Notes under the pieces: generated by a model | What the model was told of the DNA's origin: nothing | Database searches by the model: none | Seen by the model: only the letters and a program-made list of their open reading frames with translations | Part shown: positions 1 through 10,700 of the stretch, in pieces | Numbering within the stretch: the first letter of the stretch is position 1 | Layout: the number at the start of each line of letters is the position of its first letter | Position numbers and translations under genes: made by a program | Assembly (NCBI GenBank): GCA_964401685.1 | Contig: CAYNZH010000021.1 | Span: 1-37,160 of the forward strand | DNA length: 37,160 nt | Reading direction: 5' to 3' | Origin: DASRQK01 sp964401685 | Lineage (GTDB): Bacteria > Bacteroidota > Bacteroidia > Sphingobacteriales > Sphingobacteriaceae

Positions 1-64
1 CTAAAATCGAGGTTTTCATAACTCCCTGATTATCAAGACCCGCGCAGAGGGAAAAAATTCACAT

Positions 65-466
65 TCATCCCAATCCGATTGTTGCGTCAATCCATTGGTT
101 TATAATGGCTTCCAGTTCCTCTTTCGCATTTTCAATGTCTTCCAAGCTTTTGAAAGTGATGATCGCTCTGTCGTTTTCCTTCCACGCCAACAACTTGCTT
201 TTATTACCAATCATTTTCGCTTTAGGCTGCTCGTACTTTTTTGTTCCCCTGTGAAAAATAAGAAGCACCTGTTTAGCTGGAGGCTGTATTTTCATGGTAA
301 TTCTGTCCTCTCCTTCGTAGCAATAGTTCGGTCCGTTCCATTTAAGATTTTCGGTTAAACCCTTATTCGCCACCAATATAATGGCTCGCAATTGTTCAAT
401 TTCCCTTCGGAAAGGATGGTCGAGCGTATCCAGAAAAGCTGTAACGTCGCTGTTTTGATTATTCAT
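65..466 (-). CDS. DUF1801 (YdhG-like) domain protein
   Basis: A protein of about 133 residues matching the small cytosolic DUF1801/YdhG fold family, whose biochemical role is not established. Family-like features are the N-terminal helix with a conserved Glu-Gln-Leu-Arg segment, the LKWNGPNYCYEG stretch, the LLIFHRGTK strand and a C-terminal helix ending in a tryptophan. I chose the ATG at 466 over the in-frame ATG at 508. The upstream start would overlap the SRAP gene by about 35 bases, while 466 leaves a 7-base gap and fits the usual family N-terminus. It appears to be the second gene of a minus-strand pair with SRAP. The family is sure; the function is unknown. Confidence 0.75.
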   Translation of the reverse strand: MNNQNSDVTAFLDTLDHPFRREIEQLRAIILVANKGLTENLKWNGPNYCYEGEDRITMKIQPPAKQVLLIFHRGTKKYEQPKAKMIGNKSKLLAWKENDRAIITFKSLEDIENAKEELEAIINQWIDATIGLG

Positions 467-473
467 AATCCGA

Positions 474-1151
474 TCAATTTCGTGGCCATGGCAAATGGAT
501 GCCCTCATGGTTTGTCTCCTCGCCTCTGGCTGCGGTCACGCGGGCGACGCGGTGCGCGAGGAAATCGCCAGGCCAGGGCCGAATCAGGGATTTGATTTCG
601 ACGGGATCGCGGGCGTGGAGCCAGGCGTCTCGATCCAAGGGGTCGACTACCAGGGGCATGCGTTTTTTGACGTTGTGGATTTCCTCGAGGAGGGGGTTGG
701 CGGCACTGGTGATGATCGAAAATGTGGGGTAGCCATTAAACTCAGCCCAGACGATACCTAGGGTGAAAATTTCTTTTTCGGGCAAGTGAATAAAGTAATT
801 CTCCGTTTCCTTGACGCCGGTCACTTTGTGCGGTTCGAAGAATCCGGTGACGTAGAGCAGACCGCGCTGGGTGCCAATGTAGCGTTTGTAGGATGCTTTC
901 TCAAAAATGCTTTCGCCCTCAGCATTGAGGGTGTTGGCATATTTGGCGGCATCTGCTTCGGTTTTCACCCAGAACGGAATGAGTTTCCATCGCGCGGTTT
1001 GCACCAGATCTGGCTCCACACCCAGGGTGACCGGAAGGTACGGGCGCTCAAACCCCGATACGTGAAAGATCTCCGGCTGTTGGTACGTAACGGTTTTTTT
1101 AGTCCGTTTCTTGAGCGTTTTCATCGAAGGCGTCGCGACGTGATAGCACAT
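474..1151 (-). CDS. SRAP (SOS response-associated peptidase, YedK/HMCES family)
   Basis: A 225-residue protein of the SRAP family, which forms a covalent DNA-protein crosslink to abasic sites in single-stranded DNA through its N-terminal cysteine. Seen here: Cys2 directly after the initiator Met; an NTLNAEGES block (N73 to S81) equivalent to the family's NARAET motif; GFFEP with Glu106; and His159 followed by RMP (164-166), the usual catalytic set. Length is normal for the family. The start is fixed because Cys2 must become residue 1. It lies 7 bases upstream of the DUF1801 gene and is probably co-transcribed with it. No LexA box was recognised upstream. Confidence 0.92.
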   Translation of the reverse strand: MCYHVATPSMKTLKKRTKKTVTYQQPEIFHVSGFERPYLPVTLGVEPDLVQTARWKLIPFWVKTEADAAKYANTLNAEGESIFEKASYKRYIGTQRGLLYVTGFFEPHKVTGVKETENYFIHLPEKEIFTLGIVWAEFNGYPTFSIITSAANPLLEEIHNVKKRMPLVVDPLDRDAWLHARDPVEIKSLIRPWPGDFLAHRVARVTAARGEETNHEGIHLPWPRN

Positions 1152-1200
1152 AATCCATTTTAATTCGTTTAGCTACGAAGATCGTTAAAATTTTTCAATA

Positions 1201-1282
1201 GTTGTACAATGTTTTCGGGCAGCAGATTGATTGCCAGTACAATAACAAAACCAGAAAAAGCGCCAAAAAAAATCCGCAAAAA
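1201..1282. repeat. 82-bp direct repeat, left copy
   Basis: This segment aligns without gaps to 3584-3665 (72 of 82 bases identical by hand count; the last 34 or so bases are identical). The two copies bracket the broken permease gene. The first bases (GTTGTACAATGTTTTC) also match the right half of the palindromic element found at 31702-31779 and 34607-34684. Read on the minus strand, both copies stay open and encode similar hydrophobic peptides (RIFFGAFSGF shared). The repeat could therefore be a remnant of a small membrane-protein gene or of a duplicated permease promoter region. A 76-codon minus-strand frame (1399 to 1169) covers this copy, but nothing confirms it is a gene. Confidence 0.75.
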
Positions 1283-1411
1283 TGGTATTAGAATAAAGAA
1301 AATCGTATCGAAACGATACAGTTGAGTGTCCGAAATTGAACAGAATAAAAATGACAAAACAATTAAAGTAATTATTATCAAATAGTTGTGATTAGGCATC
1401 AACTTTGACAC

Positions 1412-1419
1412 TAGCTTTG
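1412..1419 (+). promoter_or_regulatory. Candidate -7 box of the permease promoter
   Basis: TAGCTTTG matches the Bacteroidota -7 consensus TAnnTTTG and lies 14 bases before the ATG of the permease. A TTG at 1386-1388 could serve as the -33 element, but the 23-base spacer is longer than usual, so this is only a candidate. Confidence 0.3.
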
Positions 1420-1433
1420 AAAGAAGTTGAATT

Positions 1434-3541
1434 ATGCTAAGAGATGCTTTAAAAATTGCCATCCGGGTATTGTGGAAGAACAAACTTTTTTCCTTGGTCA
1501 ATGTACTGAGCTTGTCGCTGAGCATGGCGGTTGGAGTGATACTTTTTACATTTATAAAAGCAGAATTTGATCGGGATCATTTTCACCCAAACTTGGAGCA
1601 AGTGGTGCGGATTCTCACGAAAGAAACGATCAATGGGGAACAAAATAAATATGCAACGGCGCCGCTAACATTGGCGAACCAGATCGAAGACGTTTCCTTT
1701 GTGGAGCAAACGGTAAAAGTAGGTTTCGCTGGGAAGCATAATCTACAGACTGACGGAGGTGATGTACCTCTTGACGTGAAATTTTCAGAACCATCGTTTT
1801 TTGACGTATTTGGTTTTACATTGTTGACAGGAAATCCTCAAAGCCTCACGAATAATTCGTCCACGCTGTTTTTGTCAGAAAAGGCAGCGAGAAAGATATT
1901 TGGAGAGACGAATCCCCTGGGACAGACGTGCTCCACACTTATAGCCGAAAATCGGATGAGCGTTTTCTTGAGTTTTTGGCCCAGCCTCTGGATGAGATAA
2001 CGCCGCGCGACGTTGCCATTAAAAACGACCCGCATGCGGGTGCTGATTGGAAAAGTTTGAAGACGCAGCTTTGGATCATCTTGTCCCTGACACTTTTTTC
2101 GGCTTTCAATTATATAAGTTTGACCTTGGCGCGGGCATTTTCGCGAGCCCAAGAAGTAGGTGTTCGCAAAACGATAGGCGCAACGCGCGGACAAATTATG
2201 GGGCAATTTCTAGTTGAATCTACCGTTGTTGCGCTGATCGCTTTGATTTTCACGTTGCCTTGGGTGCGGATTCTAATGCATTATATTCCCGACATGCACG
2301 TGGGATTTTCCTGGGATGGAACCTTGATTTTGGGTCTGCTTGCCTATGCCATTCTTACCGGGCTAGTCGCCGGCGCGTTTCCGTCCTGGCTGTTGTCGGC
2401 CTTCCAGCCGATTCAGATTTTGCGCAAACTGAAAAATTTCAAGCTATTCCGCGGTGTTGCTTTTTATAAAGGTATACTTGTGGTGCAGTTTTCTGTGACC
2501 ATAGTGCTCATGATCTTGGTCGTCACACTGGTCGACTACGAGATAAAAAACAGCTCCATCATCAACTCGACAGTATCGCCCAATGTCTTGACACTCGAGC
2601 TGAAAGGTGAAAAGCACCGGGATCTGCAGCACGAAATCGCCCAGCTCAGCCAAGTGCAGGCGACTATGGCCACTGATTGGTACTATAAACAGCTGAAAAT
2701 GGGCAAGGCGACGCTGAAATCGGTAGATAAGCTCTTGGATATAAATTATGTAAGTATTGATCCGAAAGTGATTGATTTGGAAGGCATTCGCTTGATTTCC
2801 GGTCAAAATTTCCCGAATCAACTACCCCAGGGGACGGAGCAATTCATTTTGGTCAATCAAACTGCCGCAATGCTATTGGCCAAAGAACCCGGGCTCGTGG
2901 TAGGACAGGATCTATTGCTGGACTCCGCGTATGTGCAGGTAATTGGGATTATGCCTGATGAGGTCGTTGGTCAGACTATTCCCATGGTGTATCGGTATTT
3001 ACCCGAAGAAGTGGGTACGCTCGCTGTAAAAATAAATCCCGACGCAGAGTTGGAGGTTACAAAAGCGATTCAAGCTTTATGGAATTCGCGTTTTCCTGAC
3101 AAAACAGCTCATATTCAAAATCTGAAGGACGATTATATTGGTAAAAGCAGTAAAGAAAGGCTGAGCTTTTTCGGACTGTTTGCGCTAATTGTCATGATAA
3201 TCGCTTCCCTGGGAATTTTAGGTATAGCGAGCTACTCTGTGGAAACACGGGCCAAAGAACTGGGTATACGGAGGGTGCTTGGGGCAAGCGATATAAAGTT
3301 GATCTGGACGATTACTGGAAATTTTGGACTCCTTCTCCTCCTTTCCGGGCTTATAGGTATTCCCGCAGGCCTTTTTGGGGCTAATTTACTGCGACAGGAT
3401 ATGGGTACTCAAGTTGATTTGAGTGTATTAAATGTTAGTATTGGCTTTATTTCGGTTGCTGTTGTCGGGCTGTTAACGGTTCTTTCCCAAACTGTGCGAG
3501 CATCCAGAATTGAACCCGTGAAGGTCTTAAAGTCGGAGTAG
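1434..3541 (+). pseudogene. MacB/FtsX-type ABC transporter permease, broken by internal deletion and frameshift
   Basis: Two reading frames together resemble the large (about 780-800 residue) Bacteroidota permease with two MacB-PCD and two FtsX domains. Frame one (1434-2000) gives the N-terminal membrane segment and first periplasmic domain up to KIFGETNPLGQT. It then loses similarity and stops. Frame two resumes at about 1928 with HTYSRKSDERFLEFLAQPLDE. It continues through the first FtsX domain (EVGVRKTIGATRGQI), a second periplasmic domain, the second FtsX domain (AKELGIRRVLGAS) and the usual end (SRIEPVKVLKSE). About 60-90 residues expected between these parts are missing and the frames differ, which suggests a small deletion rather than one base error. 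The gene is flanked by the 82-bp direct repeats. No partner ATPase lies adjacent, as is common for this family. The C-terminal part (GTG at 1928) could still be translated. Confidence 0.75.
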
Positions 3542-3583
3542 AACACTCCTTCGAGTGATGGGCGCTGCGACACTTTTCCCAGG

Positions 3584-3665
3584 GTTGTCCAATGTTTTCA
3601 GTCAAACAATTGATTGCCAGTAGATTAATAAAACCAGAAAAAGCGCCAAAAAAAATCCGCAAAAA
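3584..3665. repeat. 82-bp direct repeat, right copy
   Basis: Right-hand partner of 1201-1282, lying just after the permease stop codon. Identity is highest over AAAACCAGAAAAAGCGCC and the following A-rich stretch. It may be the leftover upstream region of a second, deleted permease gene in a former tandem array, or a short mobile or intergenic repeat. Confidence 0.75.
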
Positions 3666-3755
3666 CACACCTCCCCAAAAGCTGCGACAAAATCGATAAA
3701 CAAAGTAAAGATTTCGGTGTTGTAAAATAAAATTGGATCACAAACACGAAATCCC

Positions 3756-5870
3756 ATGGACAAAGCCACCAGTTCGCCATTTCCGTTAGGTGCTACACTG
3801 AAGGAGAAAGGCGTGAATTTTGCGATATTTTCGGAGAATGCGACGGGCGTTGACCTGCATTTATTCGATCATGCGAACGACGACGAGCCGTCTGCCGTCA
3901 TACCCCTTTACAATACTTTCAACGTGTGGCATGTGTTTGTCCCGGGCGCCACTGCAGGTCAGTTGTATGGCTATAAGGTGCACGGGGCTTATGAGCCGGA
4001 AAATGGGCATCGCTTTAACGGAAATAAATTGTTGATCGATCCTTGGGCCAAGGCGCTGTCTGGGACAATAGAATGGGACGATTCGTTGTTTGGCTATGAA
4101 TTGGACAGTGACGACGAGGATCTCACCATGAGCGATTCCGATAGTTCGGCTTATTTGCCGAAGTCGATCGTCGTGGATGACACGTTTGACTGGGAGGGCG
4201 ACAAGCCGCTGCAGATTCCGTACGAGAAGACAATCATCTATGAAGCACATGTAAAGGGATTTACCAAGCTAAATGCGAAGATTCCCGAAGAGATCAGAGG
4301 AAGTTATGCAGCGATCGGGCATCCCGTCACGATTGCGTATTTAAAAGACTTGGGTATCACAGCCATAGAACTGATGCCCATCCATCATTTTGTCACGGAC
4401 CACTACCTTTTTAAAAAGGGACTGGTAAATTACTGGGGATACAATACGATCGGGTTTTTTGCGCCGGATGTACGCTACTCGTCCTCAGGCACGCTGGGAC
4501 AACAAGTGGTAGAATTTAAGGAGATGGTGAAAGCCTTGCATAAAGCGGGGATCGAAGTCATCCTGGATGTCGTGTACAATCATACCGCAGAGGGCAACCA
4601 TCTGGGGCCGACCCTGAGCTTTAAAGGGATAGACAATGCTGCCTATTATCGCTTGCAGGAAGATAAGCGCTATTTTATGGATTACACCGGCACGGGGAAT
4701 ACCTTGAACGCAGTGCAGCCCAATGTGCTGCGGCTGATCATGGATAGCCTGAGGTACTGGATAGAGGAGATGCATGTGGATGGATTTCGCTTTGACCTGG
4801 CCTCGACGCTTGCAAGGGAACTGCACGATGTCGATCGCCTGGGTTCCTTCTTTGATATCATCCATCAGGATCCTGTGATTTCCCAGGTCAAACTGATCGC
4901 GGAGCCCTGGGATCTGGGTGAAGGCGGATATCAGGTGGGTAATTTTCCGCCCGGATGGGCCGAATGGAATGGAATGTACCGGGATTGTGTGCGGGATTAT
5001 TGGCGAGGAGCGGATAGTATGCTTGCGGAATTTGCCAGCAGATTTACAGGGTCTGCGGACCTCTATAAAGATGATCGCTATCCGACGTCCAGTGTCAATT
5101 TTGTGACGGCCCACGACGGGTTTACTCTGCGGGATCTGGTCTCCTACAATCATAAACACAACGAGGCTAACGGCGAGGACAATAATGACGGTGAAAGTCA
5201 TAACAGGAGCTGGAATTGTGGCGTGGAAGGTCCCACCGATGATCCGGAGATTCTGTCGCTGAGAAAGCAACAGATCCGCAACTTTCTGACGACCTTGTTT
5301 TTGTCCCAGGGAGTGCCCATGCTCGTGTCAGGGGACGAGGCTGGACGTACCCAAGGCGGAAACAACAATGCGTACTGCCAGGACAACGAGATTTCGTGGT
5401 TTGACTGGCAGGACGTCGACGAGGATCTCTTGGCCTTTGCAAAAAAGATCATTCAAATCCGGAAATCCCATCCGGTATTTTGTCGCAAAAGATGGCTGCG
5501 CGGTGAACCAGTCAAGGAACAGGAGATCGAAGATGTCGGCTGGTTTCTGCCGGAAGGAAGGGAAATGTCTGAGGAGAACTGGAACCATGATTTTGCGAAG
5601 TCACTCGCTATCTTTTTTTATGGCAATGGAATTCACCACCCGGACGCCGAGGGCAAGCAGGTCCGGGATGACAGTTTTTACGTTCTCTTCAATGCGCATT
5701 ATGAACCGGTGGAATATCACTTTCCGGAGGAAAAATATGGAAATGAGTGGGAATGTGTTGTCGATACCGCCTTGGCGCACGAGGAGGGGACGTTCTTTAA
5801 GCACACGGACACCATACAGGCAGCGGGACGGTCTGTGGTCTTATTGAAGCATTCTATGGTAAAAGTCTGA
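3756..5870 (+). CDS. glgX: Glycogen debranching enzyme GlgX/TreX (isoamylase type, GH13_11)
   Basis: A 704-residue enzyme that hydrolyses alpha-1,6 branches of glycogen and releases linear maltodextrins. It has an N-terminal CBM48-like domain (about 8-100) starting SPFPLGATLKEKGVNFAIF, then a GH13 barrel. Visible catalytic regions are DVVYNH (271-276), nucleophile Asp347 in GFRFDLAS, acid/base Glu383 in IAEPWD, and His453-Asp454 in TAHDGFTL. The debrancher signature NHKHNEANGEDNNDG follows. Length is typical. It is the first gene of the plus-strand operon and treZ begins 4 bases after its stop. In treX-treZ-treY operons the debrancher supplies linear chains for trehalose formation, which is its likely job here. 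The ATG at 3756 sits right before the conserved N-terminus. Confidence 0.95.
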   Translation: MDKATSSPFPLGATLKEKGVNFAIFSENATGVDLHLFDHANDDEPSAVIPLYNTFNVWHVFVPGATAGQLYGYKVHGAYEPENGHRFNGNKLLIDPWAKALSGTIEWDDSLFGYELDSDDEDLTMSDSDSSAYLPKSIVVDDTFDWEGDKPLQIPYEKTIIYEAHVKGFTKLNAKIPEEIRGSYAAIGHPVTIAYLKDLGITAIELMPIHHFVTDHYLFKKGLVNYWGYNTIGFFAPDVRYSSSGTLGQQVVEFKEMVKALHKAGIEVILDVVYNHTAEGNHLGPTLSFKGIDNAAYYRLQEDKRYFMDYTGTGNTLNAVQPNVLRLIMDSLRYWIEEMHVDGFRFDLASTLARELHDVDRLGSFFDIIHQDPVISQVKLIAEPWDLGEGGYQVGNFPPGWAEWNGMYRDCVRDYWRGADSMLAEFASRFTGSADLYKDDRYPTSSVNFVTAHDGFTLRDLVSYNHKHNEANGEDNNDGESHNRSWNCGVEGPTDDPEILSLRKQQIRNFLTTLFLSQGVPMLVSGDEAGRTQGGNNNAYCQDNEISWFDWQDVDEDLLAFAKKIIQIRKSHPVFCRKRWLRGEPVKEQEIEDVGWFLPEGREMSEENWNHDFAKSLAIFFYGNGIHHPDAEGKQVRDDSFYVLFNAHYEPVEYHFPEEKYGNEWECVVDTALAHEEGTFFKHTDTIQAAGRSVVLLKHSMVKV

Positions 5871-5874
5871 AACC

Positions 5875-7722
5875 ATGAACGCATCGAGTATACATCAGCG
5901 GACGTTAGGCGTTACGTTCAGCGGCGAGGAGGCTGTGGTCCGGGTGTGGGCACCCGAGGCCAAAAAAATGTTCTTGTCCAATGAAACGCAAGGGGTGGAT
6001 TTGGCGCTCGAGTCCGCCGATGAAGGCTACTGGCAGCTAAGGACCTCGAAAATAAGTCCCGGAGACTTGTATTTTTTCTTTGCGGACGGTGGGGATAAAT
6101 TGCCTGACCCAGCAGCGACATCCCTACCTCAGGGGGTTTTCGGACCGGCACAGGCTGTGGATCTGGATAGCTACACGTGGACTGACAAAAAATGGCAGAA
6201 CCCTGCCCTGGGGACGTACATCATTTATGAGCTCCACGTGGGAACCTTCAGCAAAGAAGGTGATTTCGCGGGCGTCATCAAGCATCTGGATGATCTGAAA
6301 GATCTGGGCGTCACGGCTATAGAGATCATGCCTATTGCGCAGTTTTCTGGTGCGCGGAACTGGGGATATGACGGTGTTTTTCCCTTTGCAGCCCAAAATA
6401 GCTATGGCGGGCCGCTTGCCTTTCAGCAGCTGGTCGATGCCTGCCACCGGAAAGGAATCGCGGTGATATTGGACGTGGTATACAATCATCTCGGCCCGGA
6501 AGGGAATGTTTTTGCGGAGTTTGGCCCGTATTTTACGGACAAATACAAAACGCCTTGGGGCAAGGCAATGAATTTTGACGATGCATACTGTGATCCGGTC
6601 CGGCACTATTTTCTGGAAAATGCGCTGATGTGGCTCCGTGATTTTCATGTGGATGCGCTAAGGCTTGATGCGGTCCATGCGATCAAAGACTTTGGGGCTA
6701 CGCACATTGTCCGGGAACTATCCGATCTGGTGGAAGCCCATAATAAGCACTACGCGGATAGCAAATATTTGATTGCCGAAATCGATCTGAATGATATTCG
6801 CTATGTGGAGGACAAGACAAAAGGCGGATTTGGCGTCGATGCGCAGTGGTGCGATGAGTTTCATCATGCCCTGCGGGTGGCTACTGGCCAGGAACGCCAG
6901 GGCTACTATGCAGACTTTAACGGTCTTGGGGACTTGGCCAAATCCTACCAAGATGCGTATGTGTATACGGGTCAGTATTCGCATCACCGGCACCGCCGCT
7001 TTGGGGTGTCCACTCGGGATGTCCCCGGAGATCGTTTCGTCGTATTTGCCCAAAACCATGATCAGGTCGGCAATCGGATGAAGGGTGAGCGCCTTTCGCA
7101 CCTGGTGAGTTTTGAAATGCAGAAACTGATTGCCACTGTAGTTTTGACCAGCCCATATGTGCCGCTTTTATTTATGGGTGAGGAGTGGGGGGCTGGATCG
7201 CCCTTTCCCTACTTTGTGGATTTTTCCGATGAAAGGCTACTTTCGGCTATTGTGGATGGTCGAAAAGAAGAGTTTGCGCACTTTCAGACCAGTGGTAATC
7301 CTCCTGTACCGCATGCTATGGAGACTTTCCGTAGCGCGCAATTGGACTGGGAGGAGCGGGCAACGGGTCAGCATGCGACCCTGCTCGAGTTTTATCGGTA
7401 TCTGATCGTCTTGCGGAAAACCGAGCCGCCGCTTTCAAACTATGACCGGTCCGCTGTAGCTGTATCCTTTGATGAAGCGCTGGGCGTTTTAATGCTAGAC
7501 CGATCCCTGAAAGAAGAACATATCTATTGCCTTTTCAATTTTTCAAAAGAAAAAAGGACCTGTCAGCTAAAGGATGAAACGATACCCAAAAGACTTTTGC
7601 TGGCGTCGTCCGACACGATCTGGGAGGGGCCTCGGGATATGCATGATGCCGAGTACACCAGCCAGATAACGCTTGAACCCGAATCCGCCGTTTTATTAGC
7701 CAATCGCCATGTATCAGCCTGA
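5875..7722 (+). CDS. treZ: Malto-oligosyltrehalose trehalohydrolase TreZ (GH13_10)
   Basis: A 615-residue enzyme releasing free trehalose from maltooligosyl-trehalose by cutting the alpha-1,4 bond next to the trehalose unit. It has an N-terminal beta domain (VVRVWAPEAKKMFL, 21-34), then a GH13 barrel. Motifs are DVVYNHLGPEGN (200-211), nucleophile Asp265 in ALRLDAVHAI, acid/base Glu302 in LIAEIDLND, and His395-Asp396 in AQNHDQVGNR. The DEFHHALRVATGQERQGYY block is characteristic of TreZ rather than of branching enzymes. It is the second gene of the operon. Its last 14 bases overlap the start of treY::malQ, which suggests translational coupling. Confidence 0.95.
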   Translation: MNASSIHQRTLGVTFSGEEAVVRVWAPEAKKMFLSNETQGVDLALESADEGYWQLRTSKISPGDLYFFFADGGDKLPDPAATSLPQGVFGPAQAVDLDSYTWTDKKWQNPALGTYIIYELHVGTFSKEGDFAGVIKHLDDLKDLGVTAIEIMPIAQFSGARNWGYDGVFPFAAQNSYGGPLAFQQLVDACHRKGIAVILDVVYNHLGPEGNVFAEFGPYFTDKYKTPWGKAMNFDDAYCDPVRHYFLENALMWLRDFHVDALRLDAVHAIKDFGATHIVRELSDLVEAHNKHYADSKYLIAEIDLNDIRYVEDKTKGGFGVDAQWCDEFHHALRVATGQERQGYYADFNGLGDLAKSYQDAYVYTGQYSHHRHRRFGVSTRDVPGDRFVVFAQNHDQVGNRMKGERLSHLVSFEMQKLIATVVLTSPYVPLLFMGEEWGAGSPFPYFVDFSDERLLSAIVDGRKEEFAHFQTSGNPPVPHAMETFRSAQLDWEERATGQHATLLEFYRYLIVLRKTEPPLSNYDRSAVAVSFDEALGVLMLDRSLKEEHIYCLFNFSKEKRTCQLKDETIPKRLLLASSDTIWEGPRDMHDAEYTSQITLEPESAVLLANRHVSA

Positions 7723-10700
7723 TTGTACCTATCGCATCCAATTCCATAAGGATTTTACCTTTTCAGATCTGGAAAAGATCATCCCCTATCTGCATCAACT
7801 AGGCGTGAAAACGATCTATGCCTCGCCGATTTTTGCCGCGATTCCCGGGTCTCTGCACGGATATGATGGCTTGGATCCAAACCAGATCAATCCTGAGTTG
7901 GGAACCTATGAGCAGTTGAAAGAAATATCCCGGCGACTGAAAAGCCTGGGGATGGGCTGGTTGCAGGATTTTGTACCCAACCATATGGCGTTCTCTTCCG
8001 AGAACAAGTGGCTAGCGGATGTCCTGGAGAAAGGCGCAGACTCTGAATACGTCACTTATTTTGATCTCCAGCCCGATGAACGGCTCATGGCGCCCTTTTT
8101 GGGAAAGCCCTTGGACGAGGCCTTGACTGACGGGGAGCTGTCCATCGTGGTGAAAAATGGAGGCTTCAGGATGAGGTACTTTGACAACGAATTTCCACTG
8201 AATCAGGAGACTGTAGAGGCTATTCAGGCACGGGAAGCGGAGGGTATCGCAACGCTCAACCGTGATGTTGGGTTTCTGAAAGCCATAGTGGATAGGCAGC
8301 ATTATCGCCTGTGTTCCTGGGAGGAAACCAATCACAGTATCAATTACCGCCGGTTTTTCACCGTGAATGGCCTGATATGCATGAATATGCAACACGATGA
8401 AGTTTTTCATGCGTACCACAAGCTGCTGGTCCGCCTGGTCGAGGAAGATATCGTCCAGGGGATCCGAATAGATCATGTGGATGGCCTTTATGACCCGGCA
8501 GCATACCTGCATAAACTGCGGGTGCTGGTCGGACATGAGGTGTATATCATCGTCGAAAAAATACTGGAATTCAACGAGCCACTTGCCAGTGACTGGCCGG
8601 TGGAAGGGACATCGGGCTATGACTTTATGACGCTGGTCAATAAAGTGCTCACCGATCACGAAGCGAAGCGCGATTTCGATGTGTTTTACCGGGAAGTCAT
8701 TGGCGAAGGCGAGGATGTAGATCATATGCTCATAGACGCTAAAAGGCAGATTTTAGCTGAACATATGCGGGGCGAATGGCAAAATCTGCTTGATCTTTTT
8801 CTGGCCCTGACGCCGGCACGTCATTTCACGCAGACGGAGAAGGAAGATTTCAGCGCGATCATTGCTGCTGTGCTGGTTTATTGTCCTGTGTACCGGTTTT
8901 ATCCGGAACGTATGCCCCTTCGCGGGGAAGATGCAGCGAACTTTCTGGCGTTGACCAAAAGGATAGGCGAGGAAAAAACAGTGGCCGCGCAGACACTGGC
9001 ATTTTTTGAGCGGTGTTTTGTCGAGCCTTGTGACGGAGAGGATGTGGATGGTGCGCGGAAACGCCTTCATTTTTGGAGACGGTGCATGCAGATTACTGGC
9101 CCGCTGATGGCAAAAGGTATGGAGGATACCTTGATGTACCGTTATTTTCGATTCATCGGCCATAATGAAGTCGGAGATGATCTGCAGACCTTTGGTATGC
9201 CCACTGCGGATTTTCATCAGCGAATGCGCGAAAGACAGCGGTATTTTCCCTATTCGCTAAACGCCACTGCGACCCATGACACCAAGCGCGGGGAAGATGT
9301 GCGGGCCCGGCTGCACCTGCTGAGTTTTATGCCGGATAGATGGCTGCGAGAAATCAGGCGGTGGATGGCGCAGGAAGCGGGAAACGCAGGCGATCTGTCC
9401 AGGGCGGAGCAGTATTTTGTCCTGCAAACACTGTTCGGGGCCGTACCTTTTAGCGATGAAAGCTCCTTTGGGGCCCGGGTCAAAGAATATCTGGTGAAAG
9501 CAGCCCGAGAAGCTAAGCTGCAGAGCAGCTGGGACAAGCCGAATGAACGCCACGAAGATGCGCTCTCTCGCCTAGCCGTGCGAATCGCCGATCGGGAAAG
9601 TTCGGTGGGTAAAGCGATGCGAAAGCTCCTCAAGGAGTGGGAACAGCAGATCATTGCCAATTCCCTGGCTCAGCTAGCGTTGAAATGTATGTGCCCGGGA
9701 ATCCCGGACACCTACCAAGGCACGGAATTGTGGGATCTGAGCTTTGTGGATCCGGACAACAGGCGTGAGGTAGACTATGAAAAACGGCTTGCTTTTCTGG
9801 AGGAAATGGCGGGCGGTACCACCAACCTGGCCGACCTGCTCAGCAAGGGGGCGGACGGGAGGGTAAAAATGTTCGTCTTGCATAAGCTCTTGCTGTTGCG
9901 GAAAGAAAACCCGGACCTCTTTAGGCAGGGCGCTTACAAGCCGCTGGCTACCAATGGATCGAACCGATATATCGCGTTTGCAAGATCGTACAAGGGAAAG
10001 GAGGTCGTCGTCATCCTGCCAAAAGGCGGATGGTCGCCCGATCAGGAACCTGCAACCCTGGCCTTGAGGCTAGAGGCCCCGGCAAAATGGCGGCATATTT
10101 TTACGGGTGAAGTCATTGAGAAAGGGACGTGGGAGCTAAAAACATTGTTAAGGGATTTTCCCATTGCGGTCCTGGAATCAATACCGGTCCCGCGGGAGCG
10201 AGCCGCTGGAATTTTGCTCCCTATCTTTTCGTTGAAATCAGATTTCGGAATCGGTGGACTGGGCCAGGAAGCTGTAGCCTTTGCGGATTTCCTTGCGGCC
10301 TCGGGACAAAAATACTGGCAAATACTCCCGCTAAACCCTGTGTCGAAATCGAATGCCTACTCACCCTATGCGGGCTCGTCTACGTTTGCCCTTGAGCCGC
10401 TGTACATAGATCCTGTAAAGCTCGCCACCCTGGGCTTGCTGACGCCTCAGGAGGTGGACAATGCACGTCTCCCCATGCGGGAGGAGGTAGACTATGCGGG
10501 CGCGAGGCACCTAAAGCAGGAGCTCTTGAGAAAAGCATGGAGGAGGTTTTCGGAAGGGAGTTTTTACAAATTGAAGCATGAATTTGAGGTGTTTTGCAAG
10601 CAGCATCACTGGCTGCGGCCCTATTCCCTGTATGTGGTGGCGAAGGGGAAATATGGGGATCAGGCGTGGTATGAATGGCCGAAACCCCTCAGAGACAGGG

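Noticed and set aside
1..19. Possible start of another minus-strand gene (ATG at 19, reading MKTSIL to the left edge)
   Set aside because: Only six codons are visible, too few to support a gene, although the position just downstream of the DUF1801 gene is plausible.
3542..3560. Hairpin CACTC-cttc-GAGTG right after the permease stop as a terminator
   Set aside because: The stem is only 5 bp and there is no T-run after it. It may be a decayed version of the TTGTACAATG element but cannot be called.
4485..5270. Long antisense open frames inside the glycogen/trehalose genes (also 15990-16766, 8012-8725 and others)
   Set aside because: They lie opposite well-supported enzymes, have no family resemblance and low-quality composition. 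They are shadows created by GC-rich codon usage.
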